A stretch of DNA of 22,766 nt, from positions 1 to 22,766 of the forward strand of contig NZ_PNHQ01000022.1 of NCBI RefSeq assembly GCF_002871935.1. The letters run 5' to 3'. This stretch comes from Aerococcus viridans. GTDB lineage: Bacteria > Bacillota > Bacilli > Lactobacillales > Aerococcaceae. The translations under genes were made by a program, and so were the position numbers. The notes under the pieces were generated by a model. That model was not told the origin of the DNA. It saw only the letters and a list, made by a program, of their open reading frames with translations, and searched no databases. The stretch's first letter is position 1. Each line of letters begins with the position of its first letter. Of this stretch, positions 14,740-22,766 are shown piece after piece.

Positions 14740-14769
14740 TTGGCATCAAATAATATCTAATGATATCAT
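14740..14769 (+). promoter_or_regulatory. Promoter of the GNAT gene
   Basis: TTGGCA at 14740-14745, 18-base spacer, TATCAT at 14764-14769; start near 14776, with AGGAAG before the ATG at 14802. Confidence 0.5.
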
Positions 14770-14801
14770 AGTCTAAAATAAAAAAGTTAGGAAGATTCTC
14801 T

Positions 14802-15362
14802 ATGACAGATACTTTAAAATCTACAAATACTATAGATGTTGATACTGAACAAGTAATTATACGACCTGCTGAATTAGCTGACGCTGCACAGTTAACTGCA
14901 ATTTATAATTATTACATTCAGAATACAACTATTTCTTTTAGGATCGCCCTAACTGACGTTTCTTTAAAAGAAGAACAGATAACTGAACGTATAGGCATAA
15001 ATCCCTTCTTAGTTGCTGATTATGATGGCCAAGTGATTGGTTTCGCTTATACTAGTGATGCTGGTGCGTATGAAGGTTATACCCCATCTAAAGAGCTTAC
15101 GATCTACTTAGATGCTCATATTCAAGCTAAAGGTATTGGAAGTCGTCTATATAACGCATTAGAAAAAGAAGTTATTGATCATTATCCTGATATTTATAAA
15201 TTAGTTTCTCAAGTAACTGGTACGAATGAATCATCTCTAAAGTTTCATGAAAAGCATGGATTTAAACAATACGGTATCTGTAGGAATATGGGCTATAAAT
15301 TCAACAAATGGTTAGATGTTATATATTTAGAAAAAAATCTACGCCCTTTTAATACTTATTAA
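14802..15362 (+). CDS. GNAT N-acetyltransferase (phosphinothricin acetyltransferase-like)
   Basis: A 186-residue acetyl-CoA-dependent N-acetyltransferase, nearest by pattern to the Pat/bar group. IIRPAELADAAQLTAIYNYYI at about residues 19-39 is the usual start of the fold, FLVADYDGQVIGFAYTSD the central strands, IYLDAHIQAKGIGSRLYNALE (about 106-126) the acetyl-CoA pyrophosphate loop with Gly-x-Gly, and GTNESSLKFHEKHGFKQYG the C-terminal motif. Roughly 15 extra residues precede the domain. Members acetylate small amines, including phosphinothricin and methionine sulfoximine; the natural substrate here is not indicated. It is single-gene and ends at a strong bidirectional terminator shared with the glpF end. 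Confidence 0.88.
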   Translation: MTDTLKSTNTIDVDTEQVIIRPAELADAAQLTAIYNYYIQNTTISFRIALTDVSLKEEQITERIGINPFLVADYDGQVIGFAYTSDAGAYEGYTPSKELTIYLDAHIQAKGIGSRLYNALEKEVIDHYPDIYKLVSQVTGTNESSLKFHEKHGFKQYGICRNMGYKFNKWLDVIYLEKNLRPFNTY

Positions 15363-15367
15363 ATTAA

Positions 15368-15407
15368 ATAGAAAAAAACCAGAACGCACGTTCTGGTTTT
15401 TTTCTAT
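15368..15407. terminator. Bidirectional terminator between GNAT and glpF
   Basis: A 19-bp perfect inverted repeat (ATAGAAAAAAACCAGAACG with CGTTCTGGTTTTTTTCTAT). CCAGAAC/GTTCTGG is the GC-rich core around GCAC, with T-runs on both strands for the two convergent transcripts. Confidence 0.93.
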
Positions 15408-15416
15408 TAGTTCTGA

Positions 15417-16121
15417 TTATAAGACCAAGTTGTATACTAAGGCAGCTACAATCGCACCGATAATCGGTCCAACAATAGGTACCCAGGCGTAACCCCAGTT
15501 TGACCCTCCCTTACCTGAAATTGGTAAGATGGCATGTGCAATACGAGGTCCTAAGTCACGAGCTGGGTTGATGGCATATCCTGTAGGACCACCTAATGAA
15601 AGACCGATTGAACCAACGATGATACCAACGATCATTGGGTTTAAACCATCTGCAATCTGGTTTGCACCTACGGCCATAACCCCAACGACTAATACAGCAG
15701 TACCAATAATTTCAGTCATTAAATTCCATGTAGGGTTATCGACTTGTGGACCTGTGGCGAAGGTTCCAAGAATTGAACCCTCTTCTTTAGTTGCTTCAAA
15801 TTGCTCATGATAAGCTAGCCATACTGTCGTAGCACCTAGAACTGCACCAATCATTTGACCAGCAATATAAGGAACCACTTCAGCCCAAGCAAAAGAACCA
15901 TTCACTGCGAAAGCGATCGTAACTGCAGGGTTTAAGTGCGCAGCTGATAGGAAACCAGAAGCGTATACACCAATAGTAACGGCTAAAGCCCACCCCATAG
16001 TGATAACAATCCAACCACTTTCTTTAGCATTTGATTTGTTTAGATTTACACCTGCATTAACCCCACACCCTAGTAATACCAGTAAAAAAGTACCAATTAA
16101 TTCACCAATAAATCCGTCCAT
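15417..16121 (-). CDS. glpF: Glycerol uptake facilitator (aquaglyceroporin)
   Basis: A 234-residue six-helix channel of the MIP family that lets glycerol diffuse through the membrane. Both half-helix motifs are intact: HLNPAVTIAF and AINPARDLGPR, with the Asp after the second NPAR typical of glycerol facilitators rather than pure aquaporins. The start at 16121 is chosen for GGGAGG at 7 bases; the in-frame ATG ten codons upstream has none. It is the last gene of the glpK-glpO-glpF operon, 71 bases after glpO with no obvious terminator between. It supplies substrate to GlpK, whose phosphorylation traps glycerol. Confidence 0.95.
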   Translation of the reverse strand: MDGFIGELIGTFLLVLLGCGVNAGVNLNKSNAKESGWIVITMGWALAVTIGVYASGFLSAAHLNPAVTIAFAVNGSFAWAEVVPYIAGQMIGAVLGATTVWLAYHEQFEATKEEGSILGTFATGPQVDNPTWNLMTEIIGTAVLVVGVMAVGANQIADGLNPMIVGIIVGSIGLSLGGPTGYAINPARDLGPRIAHAILPISGKGGSNWGYAWVPIVGPIIGAIVAALVYNLVL

Positions 16122-16192
16122 ATTAATACCTCCCATAGTTTTATTTATCACAATACATTAGTTTTTATATATCTACACAAAAAACGGATGAA

Positions 16193-18028
16193 TTATTTTA
16201 AATATTGTAATTCAGCTTTGGCAATTTCTTCATCTAATGCTGTTTTTTGTTGATCAGCGTTGGCTTTATCTAAACCTAGGTAGTCTACAATTGTTTGGCT
16301 AACAGCATCTTTAACCGCAAGCATCTTGTCATGTTGGAATAACATGAAAGTTGTTCGACGTGCGAAGAAGTCTAATGGTGTGTATACGCCTTCTTCTTCC
16401 AAGGCATAGATTAAACTGACTGCAATATCTACTGGATAGTTATATTTCGCTGCATATTCCTTAGCTACGGGTAGATATGCAACTACACGATTCATATTTG
16501 AACCATATAATTTAGCTAGTTTAAGTGATTGTCCATAAGTTAATCCACGAGCTACCCCCACGTTGGCAAAGTTTTCCATAGCAGTTTCATAGCTATTTGG
16601 ATCAAATTGACCGCCAGATACTGGGTAAGTGGATGATTGAACTAAATCATAAGATTTACCTGTCATATCAGCTACAACTGGGATGATTCTTTCCATTGCC
16701 CCTTTTGCCATTTTACGGTAGTCAGTAATTTTACCTCCTGCGAGGGTGAACAGGCCTGAAGGCGCTACTGATAAATCAGAGCCACGGGATACACTTGAAG
16801 GGCTACCGTCGCCACGTTCAGATGTATTAGAACCTAGATCTTGCAACTTGTCTTCTACAGTACTTCGTTCAACTTTTTGCTTACTATAATCATCGAATAA
16901 AGTGACTAATTCATCAAATGTCTGTTCTGATAAACGTCCAGCATCTCCACCATTATAGTCAGAAGCATTATTGGAATCAATTAATGGTCTTAAACCAGCC
17001 CATGAAGCTTCAATATCGTCAATTGACAGGTTAGCATTAGGGAAGCGATGGTTTACAACACGTAGTAAGTAATCTACATCTTCTTGTGTAACAGTTGGAT
17101 GTTCAAAGTCACCGGTATAATCAGTATCTGTTGTACCAAAGTAAGTTTTATTTTCTCGTGGTAATACAAAAACCATACGGCCATCTTGTTCACCAGTATC
17201 AAAATAAATTGGTTGTGAAACACTTAATTTAGATTGATCAACTACGAAATGCACACCTTTTGTTGGTCGCATTTGTGCAGGTTTTTCATCTGAACCGTCC
17301 AATTGGCGAATAGTATCTGACCAAGGACCAGTTGTATTAATCACTACATGAGACTTAACTGTGAATTTTTCACCAGATAATAAATCTTCTACTTGAACAG
17401 CGACGATTTTATCATTTTCATATTCGAAACCAACAACTTTAGCATGACTTAATAAATCAGCCCCATCATCATTGGCTTGCTTAATATTTTCAATAACTAA
17501 TCGTGAATCATTATTGTTGAAATCAAGGTATTTACCACCACCGATTAGACCTTCAGACATTAAATCTGGTTGACGGCTCAATACTTCATCCTTAGATAGC
17601 ATTTCATTAGCGTATTGAGAATCTTTAACACCAGCAAGTGAGTCATAAATATCCATGGCAATTTGCAAACGTAATGGATTGAAGGTTACTTTGGGTTCAT
17701 CATATAAAGGCATTAGCATTGGGTCTGGTTGCGGAATATGAGGTGCAATATTATGAACGGTTGCACGTTCAGTAACTGTATCTGAAACAACCTCTAAATC
17801 AAAGTTTTTTAAGTACCGAATACCACCATGTACTAATTTAGTTGAGCGACTAGATGTCCCTTCAGAGAAGTCTTGCATATCTACTAAAGCCGTTTTTAGG
17901 CCAGATGCAGCCGATTGAATCGCTACACCTGCACCAGTGATACCGCCACCAATAATAAATAAATCATATTGATTATCTTTTAATTGTTTAACTGTTTCTT
18001 GTCTATACTTAAATGATAATTTAGGCAT
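16193..18028 (-). CDS. glpO: Alpha-glycerophosphate oxidase
   Basis: A 611-residue FAD enzyme that oxidises sn-glycerol 3-phosphate to dihydroxyacetone phosphate with O2, releasing H2O2. GGGITGAG at about residues 27-34 is the FAD dinucleotide fold, and SEGTSSRSTKLVHGGIRYL and LAGGKITDYRKMA are GlpD/GlpO family motifs. The extra segment at about 355-410, rich in charged and Ser/Gly residues between SNNASDYN and SPSSVSRGS, is the insertion typical of the oxidase (GlpO) form and absent from GlpD dehydrogenases. AGGAGG lies 10 bases before the ATG; the gap to glpK is 21 bases. Peroxide formation is a known trait of lactic acid bacteria with this set. No catalase is in view. Confidence 0.95.
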   Translation of the reverse strand: MPKLSFKYRQETVKQLKDNQYDLFIIGGGITGAGVAIQSAASGLKTALVDMQDFSEGTSSRSTKLVHGGIRYLKNFDLEVVSDTVTERATVHNIAPHIPQPDPMLMPLYDEPKVTFNPLRLQIAMDIYDSLAGVKDSQYANEMLSKDEVLSRQPDLMSEGLIGGGKYLDFNNNDSRLVIENIKQANDDGADLLSHAKVVGFEYENDKIVAVQVEDLLSGEKFTVKSHVVINTTGPWSDTIRQLDGSDEKPAQMRPTKGVHFVVDQSKLSVSQPIYFDTGEQDGRMVFVLPRENKTYFGTTDTDYTGDFEHPTVTQEDVDYLLRVVNHRFPNANLSIDDIEASWAGLRPLIDSNNASDYNGGDAGRLSEQTFDELVTLFDDYSKQKVERSTVEDKLQDLGSNTSERGDGSPSSVSRGSDLSVAPSGLFTLAGGKITDYRKMAKGAMERIIPVVADMTGKSYDLVQSSTYPVSGGQFDPNSYETAMENFANVGVARGLTYGQSLKLAKLYGSNMNRVVAYLPVAKEYAAKYNYPVDIAVSLIYALEEEGVYTPLDFFARRTTFMLFQHDKMLAVKDAVSQTIVDYLGLDKANADQQKTALDEEIAKAELQYLK

Positions 18029-18049
18029 TTAAACTAAACCTCCTGTGTA

Positions 18050-19576
18050 TTAGTCGTTTGCTTCTTCTTTAAAATATTGTGAGTAGGCACGCGTAGCACG
18101 TACAGCGTTTGTCCAACCAGCGTATAGGTCCTCTTTATGTGAATTATTCATCTTAGGTTCGAAAGTTTGACCTGGTTGTGTGAACGATTTTAATTCATCG
18201 ATATCTTTCCAGTATCCAACAGCTAAACCAGCTAGATAAGCAGCACCTAAGGCAGTTGTTTCAAGGTTTGCAGCACGAGCGATTTCAATACCTGTAATAT
18301 CTGATTGGAACTGCATCAAGTAACCATTCATTGCTGCACCACCATCAACTTTAAGCAATGGAATATCGATACCAGTATCCTTATTCATTGTATCAGTAAT
18401 ATCGCGAACTTGGTATGCAATTGATTGTAAAGTTGCCTTAGCAAAGTCAGCCTTTGTTGTTCCCCGAGTGATACCAAAAGCAGCACCACGTGCATCAGAA
18501 TCCCAGTACGGCGCACCTAAACCAGTAAATGCTGGTACTAAGTAAACTTCATCTTCATTTGTAGATTGATTAGCCAATTCTTCAGTTTCTGCAGCATTTT
18601 CAATTAATTCTAAACCATCTCGAATCCATTGAATAGATGAACCAGCAACGAACACAGATCCTTCTAAAGCGTATGTCACTTTATCACCGATGACAAAACC
18701 AACTGTCGTTAATAAGTTATTTTCAGATAATTTCAACTCGCTACCAGCATTCATTACGATAAAGGCACCAGTACCATAGGTTGATTTTACTGTACCTTCT
18801 TCTGTAGCTAATTGGCCGAATAAGGCACCTTGTTGGTCCCCTACCATACCAGAAATTGGTACTTCATAGCCATAGAAGTGGAAGCCAACTGTGTGACCAT
18901 ATACTTCAGAGTTTGAGCGAATTTCAGGCATCATCGCTTTTGGAATGTTTAACATTTCTAACATGTCATCATCCCACTCTAGTTTTTCAATGTTCATCAA
19001 CATGGTACGTGAGGCATTTGAGTAGTCAGTCGCATGGACTTCCCCGTCAGTTAATTTCCAAAGTAACCAAGTATCAATCGTACCAAATAATAATTCGCCT
19101 TTCTCTGCACGTTCTTGAGCCCCTTCAACATGGTCTAAAATCCAGCGAATCTTAGTTGCTGAGAAATAAGCGTCGACAACAAGACCAGTATGTTGTTGAA
19201 TTTTTTCTTTTAGACCTTGATCAATCAAGTTATCACTGATTGGCGCAGACTGACGAGATTGCCATACAATTGCATTATAAATTGGCTTACCAGTCTCTTT
19301 ATCCCATACTACAGTTGTTTCACGTTGGTTAGTGATACCAATACCAGCAATTTGATCAGGACGTAAACCGCCATCAATAAATGCTCCAGCGATAACTGCC
19401 TGTACCGAGTTCCAAATTTCATTTGCATTATGTTCTACCCATCCAGATTTAGGGAAAATTTGCTCAAACTCTTTTTGACTTGAGGCAATAGGTTCTGCTT
19501 TATGGTTGTAGATTACTGCACGTGATGAAGTTGTCCCTTGGTCAATGGCCATGATATATTTTTCTTGTTCACTCAT
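18050..19576 (-). CDS. glpK: Glycerol kinase
   Basis: A 508-residue FGGY-type kinase that makes sn-glycerol 3-phosphate from glycerol and [15 protein letters not shown] is the N-terminal phosphate loop, GWVEHN and [10 protein letters not shown] contact glycerol, and [14 protein letters not shown] is a diagnostic segment. His233 in [10 protein letters not shown] matches the HFYG site phosphorylated by HPr of the sugar PTS in low-GC Gram-positives (His232 in Enterococcus casseliflavus), implying PTS activation. It is the first gene of the glp operon. A strong cre site lies just at the predicted start, within one arm of a leader hairpin, so CcpA repression is expected. AGGAGG lies before the ATG. 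Confidence 0.97.
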   Translation of the reverse strand: MSEQEKYIMAIDQGTTSSRAVIYNHKAEPIASSQKEFEQIFPKSGWVEHNANEIWNSVQAVIAGAFIDGGLRPDQIAGIGITNQRETTVVWDKETGKPIYNAIVWQSRQSAPISDNLIDQGLKEKIQQHTGLVVDAYFSATKIRWILDHVEGAQERAEKGELLFGTIDTWLLWKLTDGEVHATDYSNASRTMLMNIEKLEWDDDMLEMLNIPKAMMPEIRSNSEVYGHTVGFHFYGYEVPISGMVGDQQGALFGQLATEEGTVKSTYGTGAFIVMNAGSELKLSENNLLTTVGFVIGDKVTYALEGSVFVAGSSIQWIRDGLELIENAAETEELANQSTNEDEVYLVPAFTGLGAPYWDSDARGAAFGITRGTTKADFAKATLQSIAYQVRDITDTMNKDTGIDIPLLKVDGGAAMNGYLMQFQSDITGIEIARAANLETTALGAAYLAGLAVGYWKDIDELKSFTQPGQTFEPKMNNSHKEDLYAGWTNAVRATRAYSQYFKEEAND

Positions 19577-19589
19577 TAAAATTCCTCCT

Positions 19590-19630
19590 AGTAATGAAAA
19601 ATTTAGCGATAAATAAGCGCTTTCATTACT
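19590..19630 (-). promoter_or_regulatory. Leader hairpin of the glp operon
   Basis: AGTAATGAAA and TTTCATTACT form a perfect 10-bp inverted repeat, with inner AGCG/CGCT pairing, directly upstream of the AGGAGG of glpK. In the transcript it could stabilise the 5' end or modulate initiation; the cre occupies one arm. Confidence 0.6.
19612..19626 (-). promoter_or_regulatory. cre site (CcpA operator) of glpK
   Basis: On the minus strand ATGAAAGCGCTTATT, matching the cre consensus WTGNAANCGNWNNCW at all but one position. It lies about at the transcription start predicted from the -10 at 19635, suiting repression. Confidence 0.75.
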
Positions 19631-19634
19631 TAGA

Positions 19635-19640
19635 AGTATA
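19635..19640 (-). promoter_or_regulatory. -10 element of the glp operon
   Basis: TATACT on the minus strand, about 60 bases before glpK. The expected -35 position reads TAGGAA, a poor match, so an activator may be needed or the true promoter may differ. Confidence 0.4.
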
Positions 19641-19741
19641 CTCCATAAAAATAATAATTCCTAGAAAATTGATTAATATAAATACAAATGTGCATTACAA
19701 TATCATAGAAAGTTGACTAGAAAATTAGCTAAAAGGCATGT

Positions 19742-19780
19742 AAAAAGAAGGATGCGCTTACATAGCCCACCCCTCTTTTT
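19742..19780 (-). terminator. Terminator after trkH
   Basis: AAAAAGA pairs with TCTTTTT and, past one mismatch, GG with CC; on the minus strand it ends in TTCTTTTT. It separates the trk operon from glpK. Confidence 0.7.
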
Positions 19781-19819
19781 CGCTATTAAGAAAAACAAAA
19801 TTGTATACACAAGTGATGT

Positions 19820-21271
19820 TTAAATTTTTCGCCAAGTTGACTTTGAGAATAAAATAATCACTGGATAAATTTCTAGACGCCCGATAATCATTCCTACTGA
19901 CATTACGAGTTTTGAAAAATTAGACAGAGAAGCATAGTCTTGAGAAGGTCCAAGTAGGTCGAGAGAGCCTCCAATATTTGAAATTGTAGCGATTGTTGCA
20001 GAGAATGCAGACGAAAAGTTCAAAGCGTCAAAAGAAAGCACAAGCAATATTATTACAAACACTGCTAAATAAGTCATTAGGTAATAAACAATGCCATAGT
20101 GTACATTTTTTTCAATTCTTTTCCCATTATAAGTCATTGGAATAACCCTGTTAGGTGCCAATAGATGTTGGATTTCATGCTTGATTGAGCGTAAGTAAAT
20201 CCCTATCCTAATGACTTTTAGCCCAGATGCAGTTGATCCAGACATCCCCCCAATAAACATTAATAATAATATTGTTGAATGTGCTGCAATTGGCCACTGT
20301 AGAATATCTACTGTAGTATAGGCAGTTGTTGACATAATGGAAACAATATTGAATAGTACATCGTGTATCAAGCGGAATAAATTATCATAGTACGGGATGA
20401 GTGCCAAACTAATTATAGCTATTGCAGCTAAGATGATGTAAATATACCACTTTAATTCTTCATCTTTAAAAATTTCTTTCCAACGTCTCTCATAAGCCAA
20501 ATAAAAGAAGTTAAAGTTCAACCCAAATGTAAACATCGCAATCATCAAGATGGTTTCGACTACCCTTGAATCATAGTGTGCAATAGATGTTGGATAAATG
20601 TTAAAACCACCTGTACCAGCTGTACCCATGGACAGTAACATAGATTCAAACCACGGGACCCCAGCAATCCAGAGTAAGACTGTAAATACTATCGTTAGGA
20701 GAAGATAAATAAAGTATAAAATATAAATGGATGAAGATACTCTAGATTCTAACTTACCTGTCGTAGGACCTGGTAACTCAGCACGCATTACGTATACACC
20801 TTTAGCTCCCATATTAGGCACGATATAGAGAAGAAATATCAACATCCCCATCCCCCCTACCAGCAAGGTAAAGGACCGCCAAAACATTAGCGATTCTGGT
20901 AACACGTTTAAAGTATCTACTAGTACACTAGCACCAGTAGTTGTAAAGCCAGAAACGGCCTCGAATAAGGCATCTATATAAGAGTTTACAGCACCTGACA
21001 AGTAAAATGGTAAAGCCCCAAACATGGAGATTAAAAACCAAGATAAGGATACTAGGACAAAGCCTTCTCGAGCAAAAAAGACGTCTTTTTCTGGTAGTCT
21101 AATTGACATCAATTTACCAACAATGAAGGTGATCAGCATGGAAATTATGAAAGCAGCGATTACTTTAAGCTCATTTTGATAAAGAAAAGCTATGAATAAA
21201 GATGGTAGCATCAGTAAGGATAAGACCATGAGTAATCGGCCAATTAAATATTGGATATAAGGCCAATTCAT
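19820..21271 (-). CDS. trkH: TrkH-family potassium uptake membrane subunit
   Basis: A 483-residue K+ channel-like subunit with four pore repeats. The filter segments are GFTTTGAS (about residues 108-115), GTAGTGGFN (216-224), STTAYTTVD (314-322) and SNIGGSLD (431-438). In the third, Ala317 (codon GCC) stands where the family has Gly (TTGY/TTGF), a single-base difference from GGC. The GGMSGSTASGLKVIR segment (340-356) is the usual M3 intramembrane-loop region. The start overlaps the trkA stop by the four bases ATGA, so the two are translationally coupled. Together with TrkA it should take up K+ for turgor and pH homeostasis. TrkH and KtrB are related; TrkH is preferred because the partner is a full-length tandem TrkA. 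Confidence 0.92.
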   Translation of the reverse strand: MNWPYIQYLIGRLLMVLSLLMLPSLFIAFLYQNELKVIAAFIISMLITFIVGKLMSIRLPEKDVFFAREGFVLVSLSWFLISMFGALPFYLSGAVNSYIDALFEAVSGFTTTGASVLVDTLNVLPESLMFWRSFTLLVGGMGMLIFLLYIVPNMGAKGVYVMRAELPGPTTGKLESRVSSSIYILYFIYLLLTIVFTVLLWIAGVPWFESMLLSMGTAGTGGFNIYPTSIAHYDSRVVETILMIAMFTFGLNFNFFYLAYERRWKEIFKDEELKWYIYIILAAIAIISLALIPYYDNLFRLIHDVLFNIVSIMSTTAYTTVDILQWPIAAHSTILLLMFIGGMSGSTASGLKVIRIGIYLRSIKHEIQHLLAPNRVIPMTYNGKRIEKNVHYGIVYYLMTYLAVFVIILLVLSFDALNFSSAFSATIATISNIGGSLDLLGPSQDYASLSNFSKLVMSVGMIIGRLEIYPVIILFSKSTWRKI

Positions 21272-22647
21272 TCGCCATCTCTCCTATTCTTTTTCACTAC
21301 AATTTCATTAAAATTACGAATTTTATCATCTATATCAATAACCAATACATGGTCACCAGGCATGAATATATCATCACCACTTGGAATGATCATTTCTTTA
21401 TTTCTAACGATTAAACCTATCATTAATCCCGATCTGAATATCAGTTTTTTTATGGGGATACCAAGGATTTTACAATCTGGACTTAACACAAACTCTAAAA
21501 CTGCTGTTTTGTTATCAGATAAACGTGCATAGTTTTCCAACTTGTCAGATTGACTGGATGAAATAGACCTTACGTGACGAGTTATAGCGTCTACAATTGC
21601 CTTTCTTGGTGAAAGAATCACATCTAGCTTACTATCATCAATTAAACGAATTAGTCCTGGTCTATTGACCTTAGTAATCGTTTTGCGGACACCAGCATTT
21701 TTCCCGTATAAAGAAATCATTAGATTTTCTTCATCACTATTCGTTAAAGTGAGTAATAGGTCAAAACTATCTACCCTTTGCTCATTTAAGACATATTGGT
21801 CCGTACCATCATCATAAATAACCTCAGTTGCTGTGAACTGATTGGCTAGTTCAGAAGCTCGTTCTTTATCATTCTCAATTAAACGGGTATGAATACCTCT
21901 TGCATGTAGAATGGGGATTAAATAGTTATTAATACGACTACCGCCCACAATTAAAGCTGACTTATAACGTTTAACTTTTTTGTGTCCAGTAGCAACGAAG
22001 AAGTCTTGTAATGCGTCACGCTTTGCGAATATTTCAATAAAATCACCAGCCAACAAAATAGCATTTCCATCAGGAATAATGGTTTCTCCATTTCGCTCAA
22101 TTGCTACCACGATAACTTCTGGAATAGTTTGTCTGATATCCCTAATATACTGGTTAACAACACGTGACTTTTCCATAATTCGTACTTTGATTAAATGCAT
22201 TCGATTATGATAAAAAGGCTCCACAAACGTTGCTGATGGGTAATCTATAACTTGTAAGATATCGTTAGCTGCTGCTCTATCCTGATTAATCAGATAATCA
22301 ATCCCTAAATTTGTCTGAATAAAACCTTGTTGTGCCGTAAAGGCTTGGTTACGTACTCTGACAATTAAAAACGCTACGCCCAAAGTTTTGGCAATCATAG
22401 CAGAAATAATATTGACCTCATCATGTGGAGAAGCCGCAATAAGGACTTGAGCGTTTTGAACATCGGCTTCGCGTTGTACTTCAACATCAACACCGTTTCC
22501 AACTACCCCTTTAATATCTATTTCATCAATTAGATCATCAATGACGCGTGGATCATTATCAATTAAAGTCAAATTATGATTTTCTTTAATTAAACCATGA
22601 AGGATGTCTTCTCCGAGTTTTCCTCCTCCTACGACGACGATATCCAT
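21268..22647 (-). CDS. trkA: TrkA, tandem RCK regulator of K+ uptake
   Basis: A 459-residue peripheral membrane regulator that gates TrkH through NAD(H)/ATP binding. It has two copies of RCK-N plus RCK-C: VVVGGGKLGEDIL (residues 4-16) with acidic Asp30/Asp32 in LTLIDNDP, RCK-C about 140-215, a second Rossmann half with ALIVGGSRINNYL (231-243) and RLIENDKERA, and a second RCK-C from about 370. In the second fold GGSRIN lacks the final Gly of the dinucleotide motif, which is common in TrkA. The ATG at 22647 with AGGAGG is preferred to the ATG thirteen codons upstream. It is first in a two-gene operon with trkH. Confidence 0.92.
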   Translation of the reverse strand: MDIVVVGGGKLGEDILHGLIKENHNLTLIDNDPRVIDDLIDEIDIKGVVGNGVDVEVQREADVQNAQVLIAASPHDEVNIISAMIAKTLGVAFLIVRVRNQAFTAQQGFIQTNLGIDYLINQDRAAANDILQVIDYPSATFVEPFYHNRMHLIKVRIMEKSRVVNQYIRDIRQTIPEVIVVAIERNGETIIPDGNAILLAGDFIEIFAKRDALQDFFVATGHKKVKRYKSALIVGGSRINNYLIPILHARGIHTRLIENDKERASELANQFTATEVIYDDGTDQYVLNEQRVDSFDLLLTLTNSDEENLMISLYGKNAGVRKTITKVNRPGLIRLIDDSKLDVILSPRKAIVDAITRHVRSISSSQSDKLENYARLSDNKTAVLEFVLSPDCKILGIPIKKLIFRSGLMIGLIVRNKEMIIPSGDDIFMPGDHVLVIDIDDKIRNFNEIVVKKNRRDGE

Positions 22648-22756
22648 ATGTCCTCCTAAACTTGTGATAAAAGGGTTCTGTGTCAAATAGTGTTGGTGAC
22701 CAAAAATAAATAATCACAGTTATTTTTTTAATTAAGTTTTTAATAAAGGAGGGGTC

Positions 22757-22766
22757 ATGTTTATTT
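22757..22766 (+). CDS. Start of a divergent gene, cut by window end
   Basis: An ATG at 22757 (reading Met-Phe-Ile) preceded by AAAGGAGGGG at about 22746-22754 marks the first codons of a plus-strand gene that continues outside the window. It is transcribed divergently from trkA. The shared region 22648-22745 is AT-rich without a clear promoter. Its product cannot be inferred. Confidence 0.55.

Noticed and set aside
15529..15810. Plus-strand open frame opposite glpF
   Set aside because: It is antisense to a convincing channel gene, lacks an RBS and has no protein-like composition.
18856..19155. Plus-strand open frame opposite glpK
   Set aside because: Antisense shadow of a well-conserved kinase with no RBS.

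Overview
The window is low-GC, lactic-acid-bacterium-like DNA. AGGAGG ribosome binding sites, TTGACA/TATAAT promoters and hairpin-plus-U terminators are everywhere. The glpK-glpO-glpF set, with an O2-dependent glycerophosphate oxidase, a HFYG-type glycerol kinase and a CcpA (cre) site, points to Lactobacillales. An Aerococcaceae-like host would fit, but the species cannot be read from this sequence.

Layout. Positions 1-2095 are decayed: an ISL3 transposase remnant fused to the 5' part of a HEPN-like gene, then an amino-acid ABC ATPase that has lost its Walker A. Positions 2168-3873 hold a nitroreductase with a palindromic operator candidate and an alpha/beta hydrolase. Positions 4040-6935 hold the most interesting unit: a promoter, a compact lysine-riboswitch-like aptamer, an intrinsic terminator, a YfcC-type basic amino acid carrier and an M20 (AbgB/PM20D2-like) peptidase. 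Positions 6947-7347 hold a large nested hairpin/terminator and a convergent monofunctional chorismate mutase. Positions 7550-10843 hold D-serine ammonia-lyase and a GPH-family sugar symporter with a CRP/FNR-type palindrome upstream. Positions 11085-12535 hold a SatD-DUF3307 pair on the minus strand. Positions 12536-14800 are accessory: a frameshifted coding relic, an intact orphan tyrosine recombinase and an array of degenerate octamers resembling a plasmid centromere. A GNAT acetyltransferase follows. From 15417 to 19576 the minus strand carries the glycerol operon glpK-glpO-glpF, and from 19820 to 22647 trkA-trkH for K+ uptake. A further plus-strand gene begins at 22757.

How the genes work together. 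The riboswitch unit appears to couple intracellular lysine to uptake and hydrolysis of a lysine-containing or related amidated substrate. The glp operon takes up glycerol, phosphorylates it and oxidises it to DHAP with H2O2 formation, under catabolite control (cre) and probably HPr phosphorylation of GlpK. TrkA and TrkH form a translationally coupled K+ transporter; the TrkH carries an unusual Gly-to-Ala change in its third filter loop. SatD (a palm-like LGDEF motif plus a C-terminal HTH) and the DUF3307 membrane protein are translationally coupled and form a poorly understood two-gene system. No tRNA, rRNA or CRISPR array was seen.
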